A stretch of 64,000 nucleotides of DNA from Actinoplanes couchii (lineage in GTDB: Bacteria > Actinomycetota > Actinomycetes > Mycobacteriales > Micromonosporaceae): contig NZ_BOMG01000027.1 in assembly GCF_016862075.1 (NCBI RefSeq), positions 124,001 to 188,000 on the forward strand, written 5' to 3'. Shown piece after piece: positions 9,817 to 18,412 of the stretch. The number at the start of each line of letters is the position of its first letter. The stretch's first letter is position 1. The notes beneath the pieces were generated by a model. That model worked only from the letters and a program-made list of their open reading frames with translations, had not been told where the DNA came from and did not search any database. The position numbers were made by a program, and so were the translations under genes.

Positions 9817-11088
9817 TCAGAGAGCCTGTGACAGGCTGATACCCGACTGGGAGGGCTCCCGAAACTCCATCTCGGACGAGTTCGGACGAGACTTCACCAG
9901 ATACAGCGGCGCCGCCACGGCCAGCACCACCGCACCGGCCACGATCGCGGCTCCGGTGCCCGCCCAGGCTGCCACCGCGGTGAGCACGATCGATCCGAAC
10001 GCGAAGCCCGGCTGGCCGACCATCGAGTTCAGTGAGAGAAGTACGGTTCGGTACTCCCCCTCGGCCTGCCGGTGCAGCAGAGCGGCGTGTACCGGGTTCG
10101 CCGCCCCGTGCACCATGTAGCAGATGAGGAATCCCCCGATCACACCGATCGGTCCGGCGAGCAGCCCCATCGCGACGATCGCCAGTCCCTGACCGATCCG
10201 CAGGGCGAATCCGGTCCACCGGGGGCCGAGCCGGCGGGTGAGCACCGGAACCAGAGCGGCACCCGCGGCCGCGGCTCCCCACGCGGCCGAACTGACCGGC
10301 CCGGTCAACGCTCCCGCCATGGTGGTGACCTCACTCAGCCGCACCGGCATCAGCTGTTCGAAGGTGACCATCCCGAAGCTCCACAGGAACTCCACCGAGA
10401 TCAGCGCGAGCACCACCCGCGACCGGCGGGCCAGGCTGAACGCGGATCCGATCGCCGACGGCACGCCACGTAGCGAGGCGACGAACGCGGCCTTCCCGCG
10501 AGCCGGGCGCTCCTCGGTCATCAACAACGCCAGCGCCACGGTGCCGACCAGGCTCAGGCCGAGTGAAACCAGCACCGGCACGGTCAGAGCGCTGAACGGG
10601 CCGAGTGGCCCGAGCCACACCAGCCCACCGCTGAGCAGAGCTGTCCCGGCGATCGCCAGGCTGGACGTGGTGCCGCCGAGACTGAGCCCGGTCTCGATGT
10701 CGGCTTGCGGATCAGCGGCCAGGGAGCGGTCGACGAACCAGGACTCCAGCGGGCCGCTGTCCAGCGCGCGGTAGACGCCCTGCAGCAGATAGGACAGACC
10801 GAGCAGCATCATCGAGTCGGCGACCAGGAGAAGCGCCAGTGAGGCCAGGTTGATCACCCCGGCGACGAGCAGCACCGGCCGCCGGCCGAGAGCGTCGGCC
10901 AGCCCGCCGGTCGGCAGCTCCAGCAGGAGCACGACGATCCCCTGGATCGCCACGACCGATCCGATCTGCGCGATACCGAGCCCGCGCTCCAGCGCCAGCA
11001 GCACGAACACCGGGATCAACAGGCCGACTGGCAGCCATCGCAGCCCGAGCAGGACCAGGTAACGGAGTCCTACCTGCTTCGCGGTCAT
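9817..11088 (-). CDS. Major facilitator superfamily transporter
   Basis: A 423-residue polytopic protein of typical MFS length, with about 12 hydrophobic segments. The first half carries the MFS motif A-like loop GGLADALGRRPVLLVAG between TM2 and TM3 (residues about 60-76). Asp and Arg residues there are the conserved gating residues of the superfamily. The substrate cannot be read from sequence. Adjacency to an ArsR-type repressor on the same strand, 43 bases upstream, suggests regulated efflux of a toxic compound or drug. The start ATG at 11088 follows a GAGG-type ribosome site. The 73-residue membrane protein follows directly. Confidence 0.88.
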   Translation of the reverse strand: MTAKQVGLRYLVLLGLRWLPVGLLIPVFVLLALERGLGIAQIGSVVAIQGIVVLLLELPTGGLADALGRRPVLLVAGVINLASLALLLVADSMMLLGLSYLLQGVYRALDSGPLESWFVDRSLAADPQADIETGLSLGGTTSSLAIAGTALLSGGLVWLGPLGPFSALTVPVLVSLGLSLVGTVALALLMTEERPARGKAAFVASLRGVPSAIGSAFSLARRSRVVLALISVEFLWSFGMVTFEQLMPVRLSEVTTMAGALTGPVSSAAWGAAAAGAALVPVLTRRLGPRWTGFALRIGQGLAIVAMGLLAGPIGVIGGFLICYMVHGAANPVHAALLHRQAEGEYRTVLLSLNSMVGQPGFAFGSIVLTAVAAWAGTGAAIVAGAVVLAVAAPLYLVKSRPNSSEMEFREPSQSGISLSQAL

Positions 11089-11131
11089 TCCTCACACCCG
11101 CCTCTCTTCGGTCGGTCAGTCAGCCGATCGG

Positions 11132-11785
11132 TCAGTCGGTCGCCCGGTGTCTGCGTGGGCCCTGCGTCTCCGGCAGCACGGCGGCATAGAGGACGACGGG
11201 ACGCGCGCCGGGACGCGGATCGTCTCGGGCCGCCGCACGATGCCTCTCGACCACTCCGTCCACCTCCTCCATCAGCTCTCTCAGCTGCCCGGCGTCGAGA
11301 GTGAGCAGGTAGTCGGAGATCCCGCCGGCCTCCTGCCACTCGAGTGACTCGCCGGGCAGCGCTTCCCGCCAGGACCGGGCCAGCTCAGCGAACCGATTCA
11401 CCTGATGCGTCTCCATCCACTCGGCGGCGGCGGTGGCATCCGGGTCGTCCTCGTAGAAGCCTCGCTGCCAGCTGGACATGTCGTGCACGGCCCGCCACCA
11501 GCGCTGCCGGCCACCGCCCGCCCGGTCCTCCTCGGCGACCAGCCCGGCCTCGGCCAGCTGCCGCAGGTGATAGCTGGTCGCACCGGAATTGGTCTCCAGG
11601 ACCTCGGCGAGGCTCGTCGCCGTGGCCGGCCCGCCGGCCCGCAGGTGCCCGAGCAGCCGGACCCGCAGCGGGTGGGCGAGAACCTGGATCTGCCGCCCGC
11701 TGAGGTGCACGAACGTCATCTCGAACGGCCTCGGCCCGGCGGCCTTTCCTGGCTCCCCCGACTCGTCCTTCTCTTCACTGACCAT
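11132..11785 (-). CDS. ArsR-family (helix-turn-helix 20) transcriptional regulator
   Basis: A 217-residue regulator. After an acidic 20-residue leader, residues about 27-95 form a winged helix (HPLRVRLLGHLRAGGPATAT, then TNSGATSYHLRQLAEAGLV) with wing GRQRWW. This is the ArsR/HTH_20 type rather than the metal-thiolate SmtB subset, as no CXC metal site is seen. The C-terminal half is an effector or dimer domain of unknown specificity. The longer frame begins 12 codons earlier, but those codons overlap the likely -10 box, so the ATG at 11785 is preferred. It probably represses itself and the downstream MFS gene. Confidence 0.85.
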   Translation of the reverse strand: MVSEEKDESGEPGKAAGPRPFEMTFVHLSGRQIQVLAHPLRVRLLGHLRAGGPATATSLAEVLETNSGATSYHLRQLAEAGLVAEEDRAGGGRQRWWRAVHDMSSWQRGFYEDDPDATAAAEWMETHQVNRFAELARSWREALPGESLEWQEAGGISDYLLTLDAGQLRELMEEVDGVVERHRAAARDDPRPGARPVVLYAAVLPETQGPRRHRATD

Positions 11786-11833
11786 GCGTCCACAATATCT
11801 GTGCACAGAAGCTTTGCACAATCTCTTTGCATA
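11786..11833 (-). promoter_or_regulatory. Probable leaderless promoter and operator of the ArsR-MFS operon
   Basis: On the minus strand, TTGTGC (11821-11816), an 18-base spacer and TATTGT (11797-11792) match -35 and -10 boxes. The start point would fall at the ATG at 11785, giving a leaderless mRNA. Overlapping these boxes are a perfect palindrome CTGTGCACAG (11799-11808) and two copies of CTTTGCAYA (11812-11820, 11825-11833) 13 bases apart, likely regulator sites. Roles are inferred. Confidence 0.55.
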
Positions 11834-11926
11834 AAAATCGTGGAAGTGCCAGACTCACACCACGACACGGAACGGGGGTTCTGCGATGACAGCGAGATGG
11901 GCGCGTGCCGGGACTGCGGAAACGAC

Positions 11927-11963
11927 GGAACCGGCAGCCGAGAGGTTCTCGACTGCCGGTTCC
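11927..11963 (-). terminator. Terminator hairpin of aspS
   Basis: Stem GGAACCGGCAG / CTGCCGGTTCC extended by CGAGA / TCTCG around a GGT loop, with one mismatch. It sits 10 bases beyond the aspS stop. Confidence 0.8.
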
Positions 11964-11972
11964 GGTGACGAT

Positions 11973-13775
11973 CTAGTTCGAGTGCTGGACCGGAACGGCC
12001 TGACCGTCGGTGCCGGGCGTGCCCGCGGCGGCCTTCGGCTTGGCGTCGATGCCAGCCTCGAGACGCTGCTGCGAGGTGATCGGCGTCGGCGCGGTGGTCA
12101 GCGGGTCGAAACCGCCACGCGTCTTCGGGAAGGCGATGACCTCACGGATCGACTCGTTGCCGCTGAGCAGCATGCAGGTGCGGTCCCAGCCGAGGGCGAT
12201 GCCGGCGTGCGGCGGCGGGCCGTATTTGAAGGCCTCCAGCAGGAAGCCGAACTTGTCGGCAGCTTCCTCCGGCGTGATGCCGAGCAGGTCGAAGACCCGG
12301 CTCTGCACGTCGCCACGGTGGATACGGACCGAGCCACCACCGATCTCGTTGCCGTTGACGACGATGTCGTAGGCGTAGGCCAGGGCCTGGTCCGGAGCGG
12401 TCTCGAAGTTGCCGATCCACTCGTCGTTCGGCGAGGTGAACGGGTGGTGGACCGCGGTCCAGCCGCCCTCGTCCGTCTTCTCGAACATCGGGGCGTCGAC
12501 CACCCAGCAGAAGGCCCAGGCGGACTCGTCGATCAGGTTCGCCCGCTTGGCGATCTCGATGCGAGCCGCACCGAGCAGCTCCTGAGCCTCCCGGCGCTCG
12601 GTCGCCGCGGCAAAGAAGACTGCGTCACCCGGCTTCGCGCCGACGACGTCCGCCAGGCCGGAGAGGTGCTCGGCCGACAGGTTCTTCGCGACGGGCCCCT
12701 TCGGCTCGCCGGTCTCGGCGTCGAGGACGACGTAGGCCAGACCCCGGGCGCCACGGGCCTTCGCCCAGTCCTGCCAGCCGTCCAGCTCCTTGCGGCTCTG
12801 CGAGGCGCCGCCCGGCATGACGACCGCACCGACGTAACCACCGGCGTCGATCGCACCCGCGAAGACCCGGAAAGCAGTCCCCCGCAGGTAATCGGTCAGC
12901 TCGACCAGCTCGACGCCATAACGCAGGTCGGGCTTGTCGGAGCCGTAACGGTTCATCGCGTCGGTCCAGGTGATCCGCGGGATCGGCAGCTGCACCTGGT
13001 AATCGGCGAGCTCGCTCCACAGCCGGGAGACGATCTCCTCGCCCAGCGCGATGATGTCGTCCTGGGTGACGAAGGACATCTCGATGTCGAGCTGGGTGAA
13101 CTCGGGCTGCCGGTCGGCGCGGAAGTCCTCGTCGCGGTAACAACGGGCGATCTGGTAGTAGCGCTCCATGCCGGCGACCATCAGGAGCTGCTTGAACAGC
13201 TGAGGCGACTGGGGCAGGGCGTACCACGTGCCCGGCTGGAGACGGACCGGGACCAGGAAGTCGCGAGCGCCCTCGGGAGTCGAGCGCGTCAGCGTCGGCG
13301 TCTCGATCTCGTTGAAATCGCGGGCGTGCAGGATCTCCCGGGCGATCTGGTTGGCGCGGCTGCGCAGGCGCAGCGCGTTCGCCGGGCCGGAGCGGCGCAG
13401 GTCCAGGTAGCGGTACTTCAGGCGGAGGTCGTCGGAAGCGGTGATCGTGTCGTCGACCGGCAGCGGCAGGGGGGCCGCCTCGGACAGCACGGTCAGCTCG
13501 TTCGCGACCACCTCGATCGCGCCGGTGGCCAGCTCCGGGTTCTCGTTGCCGTCCGGGCGGGCGTTGACCTCGCCGACGACCTTGACACAGAACTCGTTGC
13601 GCAACGCGTGCGCGTCCTCCTCGCGGAAGACCACCTGGACGACGCCCGAAGCGTCACGGAGGTCGACGAAGATGACACCGCCGTGGTCGCGCCGACGCGC
13701 GACCCAGCCGGCGAGCGTCACCGTCGTGCCGGCATCGCTCGCGCGCAGAGTGCCGGCGTCATGGGTACGGATCAC
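11973..13775 (-). CDS. aspS: Aspartyl-tRNA synthetase
   Basis: A 600-residue class IIb synthetase of the bacterial long type. It has an N-terminal OB-fold anticodon domain (residues 1-105, [20 protein letters not shown]). The class II core carries motif 2 ([20 protein letters not shown]). A bacterial insertion (GAD) domain follows at about 290-420, and motif 3 is near the C-terminus ([13 protein letters not shown]). A short Ala/Gly/Thr-rich tail follows residue 575. The GTG start at 13775 has a GGAGA ribosome site. It is apparently monocistronic, bounded by hairpins at both ends. Whether it also charges tRNA-Asn cannot be decided from this window. Confidence 0.97.
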   Translation of the reverse strand: MIRTHDAGTLRASDAGTTVTLAGWVARRRDHGGVIFVDLRDASGVVQVVFREEDAHALRNEFCVKVVGEVNARPDGNENPELATGAIEVVANELTVLSEAAPLPLPVDDTITASDDLRLKYRYLDLRRSGPANALRLRSRANQIAREILHARDFNEIETPTLTRSTPEGARDFLVPVRLQPGTWYALPQSPQLFKQLLMVAGMERYYQIARCYRDEDFRADRQPEFTQLDIEMSFVTQDDIIALGEEIVSRLWSELADYQVQLPIPRITWTDAMNRYGSDKPDLRYGVELVELTDYLRGTAFRVFAGAIDAGGYVGAVVMPGGASQSRKELDGWQDWAKARGARGLAYVVLDAETGEPKGPVAKNLSAEHLSGLADVVGAKPGDAVFFAAATERREAQELLGAARIEIAKRANLIDESAWAFCWVVDAPMFEKTDEGGWTAVHHPFTSPNDEWIGNFETAPDQALAYAYDIVVNGNEIGGGSVRIHRGDVQSRVFDLLGITPEEAADKFGFLLEAFKYGPPPHAGIALGWDRTCMLLSGNESIREVIAFPKTRGGFDPLTTAPTPITSQQRLEAGIDAKPKAAAGTPGTDGQAVPVQHSN

Positions 13776-13798
13776 GGAAACGTCTCCTTACAGAGTTC

Positions 13799-13835
13799 GC
13801 GGGGCGCACCCGACATTCTGTCAGGAGCGCCCCGC
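13799..13835 (-). terminator. Hairpin between the 427-residue protein gene and aspS
   Basis: Perfect 9-bp outer stem GCGGGGCGC / GCGCCCCGC with an inner GACA-TTC-TGTC stem. It lies 29 bases after the stop of the upstream gene, so it is most likely its terminator. It ends 23 bases before the aspS start. Confidence 0.65.
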
Positions 13836-13864
13836 GCCGCGTGCCACGGGCCGGTTACCGCTCT

Positions 13865-15148
13865 CTACTTCGGTACCTGCCACGAGGTGGCACGCAGGCC
13901 GGCGGTGCCGGAGCCGCCGACGTCGATGATCTCCACGAGGACCAGTTCGGCAGGTGCCGCGGCAGTGAGGACGCAAAGTGCCGAACCGGTCCTGACCTCC
14001 ACCTGCAGCCCTCGGCCGAGCGGGCTGGTCCGGATCGCCCGGTCGCATCCGGCCGCGTCGGTGTCGGCGCTGACCTGCCGGCTTCCGGCCGCCGCGCCGG
14101 CGCCCAGGCTCAGTTTCGGCGGTTCGGCGCCGCAGCGGCCCTGGTACCTGAGGTCGGCCACGGACTCGGGCGCGTCGGCACGGGGCTCATCGAGATCAAG
14201 ATGGATCACGGCGGCGCAGGCCAGGTCGAGACGGAGCGGTTCCTTGGCGTACGAGACCGGAAATCGAACCGGATCCAGCGGCCGGGACCGGTCAGGTGGA
14301 GGAGACTGCCTTGCCGCCTCGAGCATCCCGGTCACCCGCGGCGTGGGTGTCGTCGAAACCATCAACGGCGGAGAGATTCCGTTGACCGTCTCGAAGGTGC
14401 GCCAGGAGAGGAAGCCCGCGCCGGCAGCGACACCGAGCGCCAGCAGACTGAAGACGACCGCGAGTGCCACAGCGGGGCGACGGGTCTTACGGGGCTTGCC
14501 GGAGCCACCGACGAAGACGGACGGGGAGCCGGTCACGGCCAACGGCTCGATCGCGGATCGGGATGTACCGGCGGAGTCCCTGAAGCCCTCGCCGGTTCTC
14601 AATCCGGTTCCGCCGGGTTCTCCGGTCCCGTCAGCGAACTCGCGAAACCTGCCGGCCGGCGCCCTCTCAGCGTCGGCGGGCTCACGACCGTTGCCGGGCC
14701 CACGATCATTGCCGGATCGTCGAAAGTTGCCGGGTTTCCGGAAGCTCGTAGATTCCCCGGCGCTGCCGGATTCCCCGCCGTTGCCGGGTATATGGCTATT
14801 GCCGGATTCGCGGGTATCGCTGGCTTCGCGTGCGTTGCCGGATCTTCTGACGTCTCCGGGTTCACTGACCCCACCAGCTGGACTTCTGGTCGCGTCAACC
14901 GGTTCTCTGACGGTGCCGGCTGACTCCCTCGCCGCCTTGGCGGAATCTCTGGCGGCGATGGCGAACTCCCTGGCCGCGCCGAGCGGCTCGGTCGGACCGT
15001 CGGCGTAGGCGGGCGACGGCCCCCGGGGCGGAACCCATTGACGAGGGGCAACGGGACGCCGCTGCGGTGCCGGACTCGCGGGTTGCGCGGAATCGAAGGC
15101 GGGCGACTGAGGGGCGGGTTCGCTGGCAGCTCCACGGAAAACAGACAT
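13865..15148 (-). CDS. Membrane-anchored hypothetical protein with degenerate Ser/Gly/Asn repeat region
   Basis: A 427-residue protein that I do not recognise. Residues 1-220 are hydrophilic and low-complexity: first Pro/Gln-rich, then many short degenerate units with Arg-Glu-Ser and Ser-Gly-Asn (such as NFRRSGNDRGPGNGREP). They probably arose from a GC-rich short DNA repeat, visible near 14600-14940 as recurring GTTGCCGG. Residues about 225-250 (ALAVVFSLLALGVAAGAGFL) form a transmembrane helix. The 175-residue C-terminal part has four cysteines and is likely external, with a Ser/Thr/Pro-rich start. The layout (disordered inside, anchor, Cys-containing outside) echoes the 1878-residue protein, with no clear sequence identity. 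The start ATG at 15148 is not certain. Confidence 0.7.
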   Translation of the reverse strand: MSVFRGAASEPAPQSPAFDSAQPASPAPQRRPVAPRQWVPPRGPSPAYADGPTEPLGAAREFAIAARDSAKAARESAGTVREPVDATRSPAGGVSEPGDVRRSGNAREASDTRESGNSHIPGNGGESGSAGESTSFRKPGNFRRSGNDRGPGNGREPADAERAPAGRFREFADGTGEPGGTGLRTGEGFRDSAGTSRSAIEPLAVTGSPSVFVGGSGKPRKTRRPAVALAVVFSLLALGVAAGAGFLSWRTFETVNGISPPLMVSTTPTPRVTGMLEAARQSPPPDRSRPLDPVRFPVSYAKEPLRLDLACAAVIHLDLDEPRADAPESVADLRYQGRCGAEPPKLSLGAGAAAGSRQVSADTDAAGCDRAIRTSPLGRGLQVEVRTGSALCVLTAAAPAELVLVEIIDVGGSGTAGLRATSWQVPK

Positions 15149-15417
15149 GACAGACTCCAGCGGCGCGAAGGAGGAAAGCGCTCGTTAGGTGCCTAATCAC
15201 CGTAAAGAATGCCGATCGGGCAAGCTATCCCCCGCGAGGGGAAAGACCTTCATCAGTACGGGCCACGGCCTCGCCGATTCACCCGCTACCCGACTGGCGC
15301 CCGCTGGATCATCGTGACGCAACCTGGAAAACACGAAGATCACGAAGGTCAAGTACCACCGGAGACGGAACTCACCGGCCAGTCAGCACCGCGAGCATCC
15401 CGGCGTCGCTCTTGGCA
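15149..15417. other. Non-coding spacer upstream of the 427-residue protein gene
   Basis: Lower GC than its surroundings. It holds an inverted repeat TTAGG-TG-CCTAA at 15185-15196, 37 bases upstream of the start at 15148, a possible operator or promoter element. A plus-strand open frame at 15209-15442 has no ribosome site and no recognisable product, and I do not call it. Confidence 0.4.
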
Positions 15418-15458
15418 GGGGCGACCTCGGGCTGTTCGGTAGTGGCCGAGGTCGCCCC
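15418..15458. terminator. Strong hairpin downstream of the tandem repeat
   Basis: Perfect 13-bp stem GGGGCGACCTCGG / CCGAGGTCGCCCC with a 15-base loop. No convincing plus-strand gene ends here. It is most simply the terminator of the minus-strand gene ending at 15683, moved away from it by the intervening 33-bp repeat. Confidence 0.55.
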
Positions 15459-15551
15459 GGGAAACCACACAGGTCAGGCCTGGCGCCGCTGGAAATGCAC
15501 GGGGTTGAGCCAAGCCGCGGGATCTCACGCGGCACGGACTGGTGCGAGGTT

Positions 15552-15684
15552 CAGCGGAACTGCGGCTGGAGCCGGACGCCGGGGCAGCGGAACTGCGGCC
15601 GGAGCCGGACGCCGGGGCAGCGGAACTGCGCCCAGAGTCGGACGTGGGGCAGCGGAACTGCGCCCGGCGTGGGACGGAGAGGTC
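15552..15684. repeat. 33-bp minisatellite touching the stop codon of the next gene
   Basis: Copies begin with CAGCGGAACTG at 15552, 15585, 15618 and 15650, and the motif CAGCGGAACT recurs at 15684. Periods are 33, 33, 32 and 34. The copy at 15684 is the last codons and stop of the minus-strand gene, so the array looks like repeated duplication of that gene end into its 3' flank. Confidence 0.8.
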
Positions 15685-16039
15685 AGCGGAACTCGTGGAT
15701 CACCTTGATGTCACCGCTGATGTGGTCGTTGAACTCTTCCAGTTCCTCGGCGGGAACCCACAGTTCGAGAATCGTGTCCCCGCCGGCCTGGCGGATCGGG
15801 TAGCGAGCCGCGAAGTTCGCGTCGACCTCGAAGCGGGTCACGTAACCGACGCCGGAGGCCGGGACGTTCCAGTCCCGGGCAATCATGATCGCGTACGCCT
15901 CGTTGAGGACCGGGTAGAAGATCGGCTGGTCCGGCAGGCGCGGTGGCCAGCGACGCCAGCCCGAGTCCCGAACCAACTCCAGTTCCTTCGGGCCGGTCGG
16001 CCTCCAGAGCGTCAGAGTATTCACGGACGGCAGTCTCAC
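15683..16039 (-). CDS. Conserved small protein of the type annotated ADP-ribosylation/crystallin J1
   Basis: A 118-residue soluble protein. Visible features are TLWRPTGPKELELVRDSGWR near the N-terminus, PRLPDQPIFYPVLNEAYA, and a C-terminal VPAEELEEFNDHISGDIKVI. Proteins with this pattern are widespread in bacteria and often carry the uninformative name ADP-ribosylation/crystallin J1; no catalytic role is established and no ADP-ribosylglycohydrolase motif is seen. The GTG at 16039 is chosen because GAAGGTGATC precedes it and homologous proteins start at this point. An upstream ATG would add 21 unrelated residues. Its 3' end is repeated downstream. Confidence 0.75.
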   Translation of the reverse strand: MRLPSVNTLTLWRPTGPKELELVRDSGWRRWPPRLPDQPIFYPVLNEAYAIMIARDWNVPASGVGYVTRFEVDANFAARYPIRQAGGDTILELWVPAEELEEFNDHISGDIKVIHEFR

Positions 16040-16215
16040 ATGATCACCTTCTGCGCCGCACCCCAGTTCCAGAGCGGCCGCACTCCAGATCAGACTCGTC
16101 ACGCCTCAGATCAAAGCGTCGGCCCAGAAGCGAATGCGGACGGGCTGATGGCGACGGGAAGCTCCGTGCCGAAACCTCAAATCCATTCCACGCCGGGTCA
16201 AGAACGGAACGAGAT

Positions 16216-17397
16216 TCAGAAAAAGGTGTGAAGTACATCGACCACGTTATGCGCATCGTCCACCAGGGGAATCGAGCGCCACTTGTCAAAAGCGGTACAC
16301 GGGTGCGAGATACCGAAACGGATCAGGTCGCCCGGGGTCAAGGTAGGGCCGGTGACCTGCAGATAGGTGTGGTGGTCGTTCAGCTTGGTCACGGTCACGC
16401 CAGTGGCGGGGGTCAGAGTTCCGTCGGGGTGGCGGATCTCCCGCGGAATCGGCAGGCCCTCGTCGAACGGGGCGTCCCGTTTGCCCATGCCGGCCAAGGC
16501 CAGACCCGGCTCGGGAACCGACAGGACCTGCGCCCAGATCTCCACCGCCGCCGTCAGCGGGCCCTCGTCGGGAACCCGGACGAACGGGGTCTTCTCCCGA
16601 TAGAAACCGTCGTCGTGGGTCAGTGACGCGCCGCTGCGCAGGATCAGCTGAGCCGGGATCTCGAGGCCCATCAGACGGTCGGCGACCCGGTCGAACCAGG
16701 CGCTTCCCCCGGCGGACACCATCGGACGAGGCGGAAGAAGGCCCGCCGCGGTCAACCGAGCCACTCCGGCCACCAGAGTGTCCAGGTAGGCGTCCACGTC
16801 CTCCCGAACCCGAAGCTGACCCTCATAGCCGGTCACCCCGCACAGCTCCAGGCCGGGAGCCTCGGCCACCGCGCGGGCGACGGTCTCGAGTCCGTCCAGG
16901 TCACGGACACCGGTGCGGCCGTCGGCATGCCCCAGCTCGACCAGGATCCGGAGCGGGCCCCCGGTGGCAGCCGCCGCCTCGACGCCGGCCAGGGAGTCGA
17001 CCTGGAACCAGGTCTGCCAGCCCGCGGCGGTCTCCGAGGCCAGCCAGCGCAGCACCGTCGGATCGAGGATCTGATTGGCGATCAGGACCCGTTCGATACC
17101 GAGTTTCCTCATCACCAGCGCCTGGTTGGGAGTGGCCACGGTCATCCCCCAGGCCCCGGCCCGGAGCTGGGCCTCCAGCAGCGCGGGAGCCATCGTGGTC
17201 TTGGCGTGGGGCGCGAAGTCGAATCCGTGCCGCCTGCAGTACTCGGCCATGGTGGCGATGTTGGTCTCGACCGCGTCGCGGCGCACCACCATCAGCGGCC
17301 AGGTGAAACCCCCGTCGAAGATGCCGGCCCGGTTACGGGCGGATTCGAAGGAGCCTTCCGGTTGCCAGAAGCCCTTGCTGCGCCAGTCGACGGTCAT
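16216..17397 (-). CDS. PLP-dependent D-threonine aldolase / D-serine deaminase-like enzyme
   Basis: A 393-residue fold-III PLP enzyme: an alanine-racemase-type N-terminal barrel with a D-serine dehydratase-like C-terminal domain. The PLP lysine is about residue 61 in PHAKTTMAPALLEAQL. ELGHADGRTGVRD lies near the phosphate site. The C-terminal part contains LNDHHTYLQ and FGISHPCTAFDKWR, where His and Cys form the metal site of this subfamily. Such enzymes deaminate or cleave D-amino acids, often annotated amino deaminase. The ATG at 17397 follows AAAGGA. It is divergent from the kinase-like gene at 17442 with only 44 bases between. The nearby RidA and amidohydrolase genes fit an enamine/imine-producing deaminase. 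Confidence 0.85.
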   Translation of the reverse strand: MTVDWRSKGFWQPEGSFESARNRAGIFDGGFTWPLMVVRRDAVETNIATMAEYCRRHGFDFAPHAKTTMAPALLEAQLRAGAWGMTVATPNQALVMRKLGIERVLIANQILDPTVLRWLASETAAGWQTWFQVDSLAGVEAAAATGGPLRILVELGHADGRTGVRDLDGLETVARAVAEAPGLELCGVTGYEGQLRVREDVDAYLDTLVAGVARLTAAGLLPPRPMVSAGGSAWFDRVADRLMGLEIPAQLILRSGASLTHDDGFYREKTPFVRVPDEGPLTAAVEIWAQVLSVPEPGLALAGMGKRDAPFDEGLPIPREIRHPDGTLTPATGVTVTKLNDHHTYLQVTGPTLTPGDLIRFGISHPCTAFDKWRSIPLVDDAHNVVDVLHTFF

Positions 17398-17441
17398 CGG
17401 ATTCCTTTCGGGACGGTCACTGCGGAGGCGAACATGGACGG

Positions 17442-18350
17442 ATGCTGCCTGCAACCTTCGTACGCAACGTCGAGAACTGCTGGGGTCCGGGTGGGCGGGC
17501 GTGGCTCGCAGCGCTCCCCCGGGTCGCTGACGAGACGATGCGGGAGTGGCAGCTCAGCCCGGCCGAGCTGCTCCCGTTGAGCATGAACTGGGTGAGCCGG
17601 GTCCGCCGGGCGGACGGGTCGACCGCGGTGCTGAAACTCGCCGTTCCGGAGGCGGGGCATCTGGCGGACGAGGCGACGGCACTGGAGTGGTTCGCCGGGC
17701 GCGGGGCGATCGAGGTGCTGGCCCGCGACGATGCCCGGGGCGCCCTGCTGCTGGAGGAGGCCCGGCCGGGAATACAGGTCCGGGATCTGGTGCCGCATCG
17801 CGACGAGGAGGCGACCGCCGCGCTGATCCGGATCATGCGGCGGCTGCACCGTCCGGTGGGCACCGGGGTGGAGCTGCCGGAACTGGCCGGTCGAAGCGCG
17901 TCGTTCGAACGGCATCTGCGGCGTTTCCCGGAGAACGGGCCGATTCCGCGGCATCTCGTGGTCCGGGCGGCCGGGCTCTTCGGCGAACTCTGTGCTTCGG
18001 CGGCCGAGCGGGTCGTCCTGCACGGCGATCTGCATCACGACAACGTCCTCTCGGCGGAGCGGGAGTCGTGGCTGGCCATCGACCCGCACGGCGTCGTGGG
18101 TGATCCCGGTTACGAGGTCGGGGCTCTCCTTTACAACCCGGACCCTTCCGGTACGGATGACACCGTGCTGGATTTGGCCATGGCCCGGGTCGAACAGCTC
18201 GCCGACGGCCTCGGCATGCCGGTGGAACGTGTGCTGGCCTGGGGTTTCGTTCAGGGGGTCCTCTCCGAGGTGTGGGCGTTCGAAGGCGACGGAATGCGGA
18301 GCAGCCGAGCGCTGCGCCTGGCCGAGCGCTTGTTTCCACTGCTGGGGTGA
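17442..18350 (+). CDS. Aminoglycoside 6-phosphotransferase-like kinase (APH_6_hur family)
   Basis: A 302-residue protein of the family of streptomycin 6-kinases and hydroxyurea phosphotransferase. The catalytic loop is HGDLHHDNVL at about 193-202. The metal-binding AIDPHGVVGDPGYEVGALLYN follows, with the Asp that substitutes for DFG. The N-terminal lobe has WVSRVRRADGSTAVLKLAVP with the ATP-binding Lys. It phosphorylates a small hydroxyl substrate; real resistance activity cannot be assumed, as many actinomycete members are metabolic or cryptic. It sits between the D-amino-acid enzyme and the GH20 gene, both on the opposite strand, so a sugar or aminosugar substrate is conceivable. The ATG at 17442 lies 13 bases from a GGAGG. 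Confidence 0.85.
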   Translation: MLPATFVRNVENCWGPGGRAWLAALPRVADETMREWQLSPAELLPLSMNWVSRVRRADGSTAVLKLAVPEAGHLADEATALEWFAGRGAIEVLARDDARGALLLEEARPGIQVRDLVPHRDEEATAALIRIMRRLHRPVGTGVELPELAGRSASFERHLRRFPENGPIPRHLVVRAAGLFGELCASAAERVVLHGDLHHDNVLSAERESWLAIDPHGVVGDPGYEVGALLYNPDPSGTDDTVLDLAMARVEQLADGLGMPVERVLAWGFVQGVLSEVWAFEGDGMRSSRALRLAERLFPLLG

Positions 18351-18412
18351 CAGCCACCGGACCGAGGGCAGTCTCCCGATGAAGAGCAACCACAACAACC
18401 GGGGCAGCCTCG

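Noticed and set aside
9278..10120. 280-codon plus-strand frame across the 8-bp repeat and small membrane protein
   Set aside because: Arg/Ala/Thr-rich, it crosses a strong hairpin and runs antisense to two better-supported genes.
15209..15442. Open frame of 77 codons on the plus strand
   Set aside because: No ribosome site, no hydrophobic or conserved pattern, and its end overlaps a terminator-like hairpin.
15552..15684. Possible CRISPR array
   Set aside because: Units are directly adjacent 33-bp repeats with no unique spacers and no cas genes nearby. The same holds for the 25-bp array at 28171-28355.
17442..18350. Calling the APH-like gene an aminoglycoside resistance gene
   Set aside because: The fold and motifs fit the APH_6_hur family, but sequence alone does not give the substrate, and the gene lies in a catabolic-looking locus.
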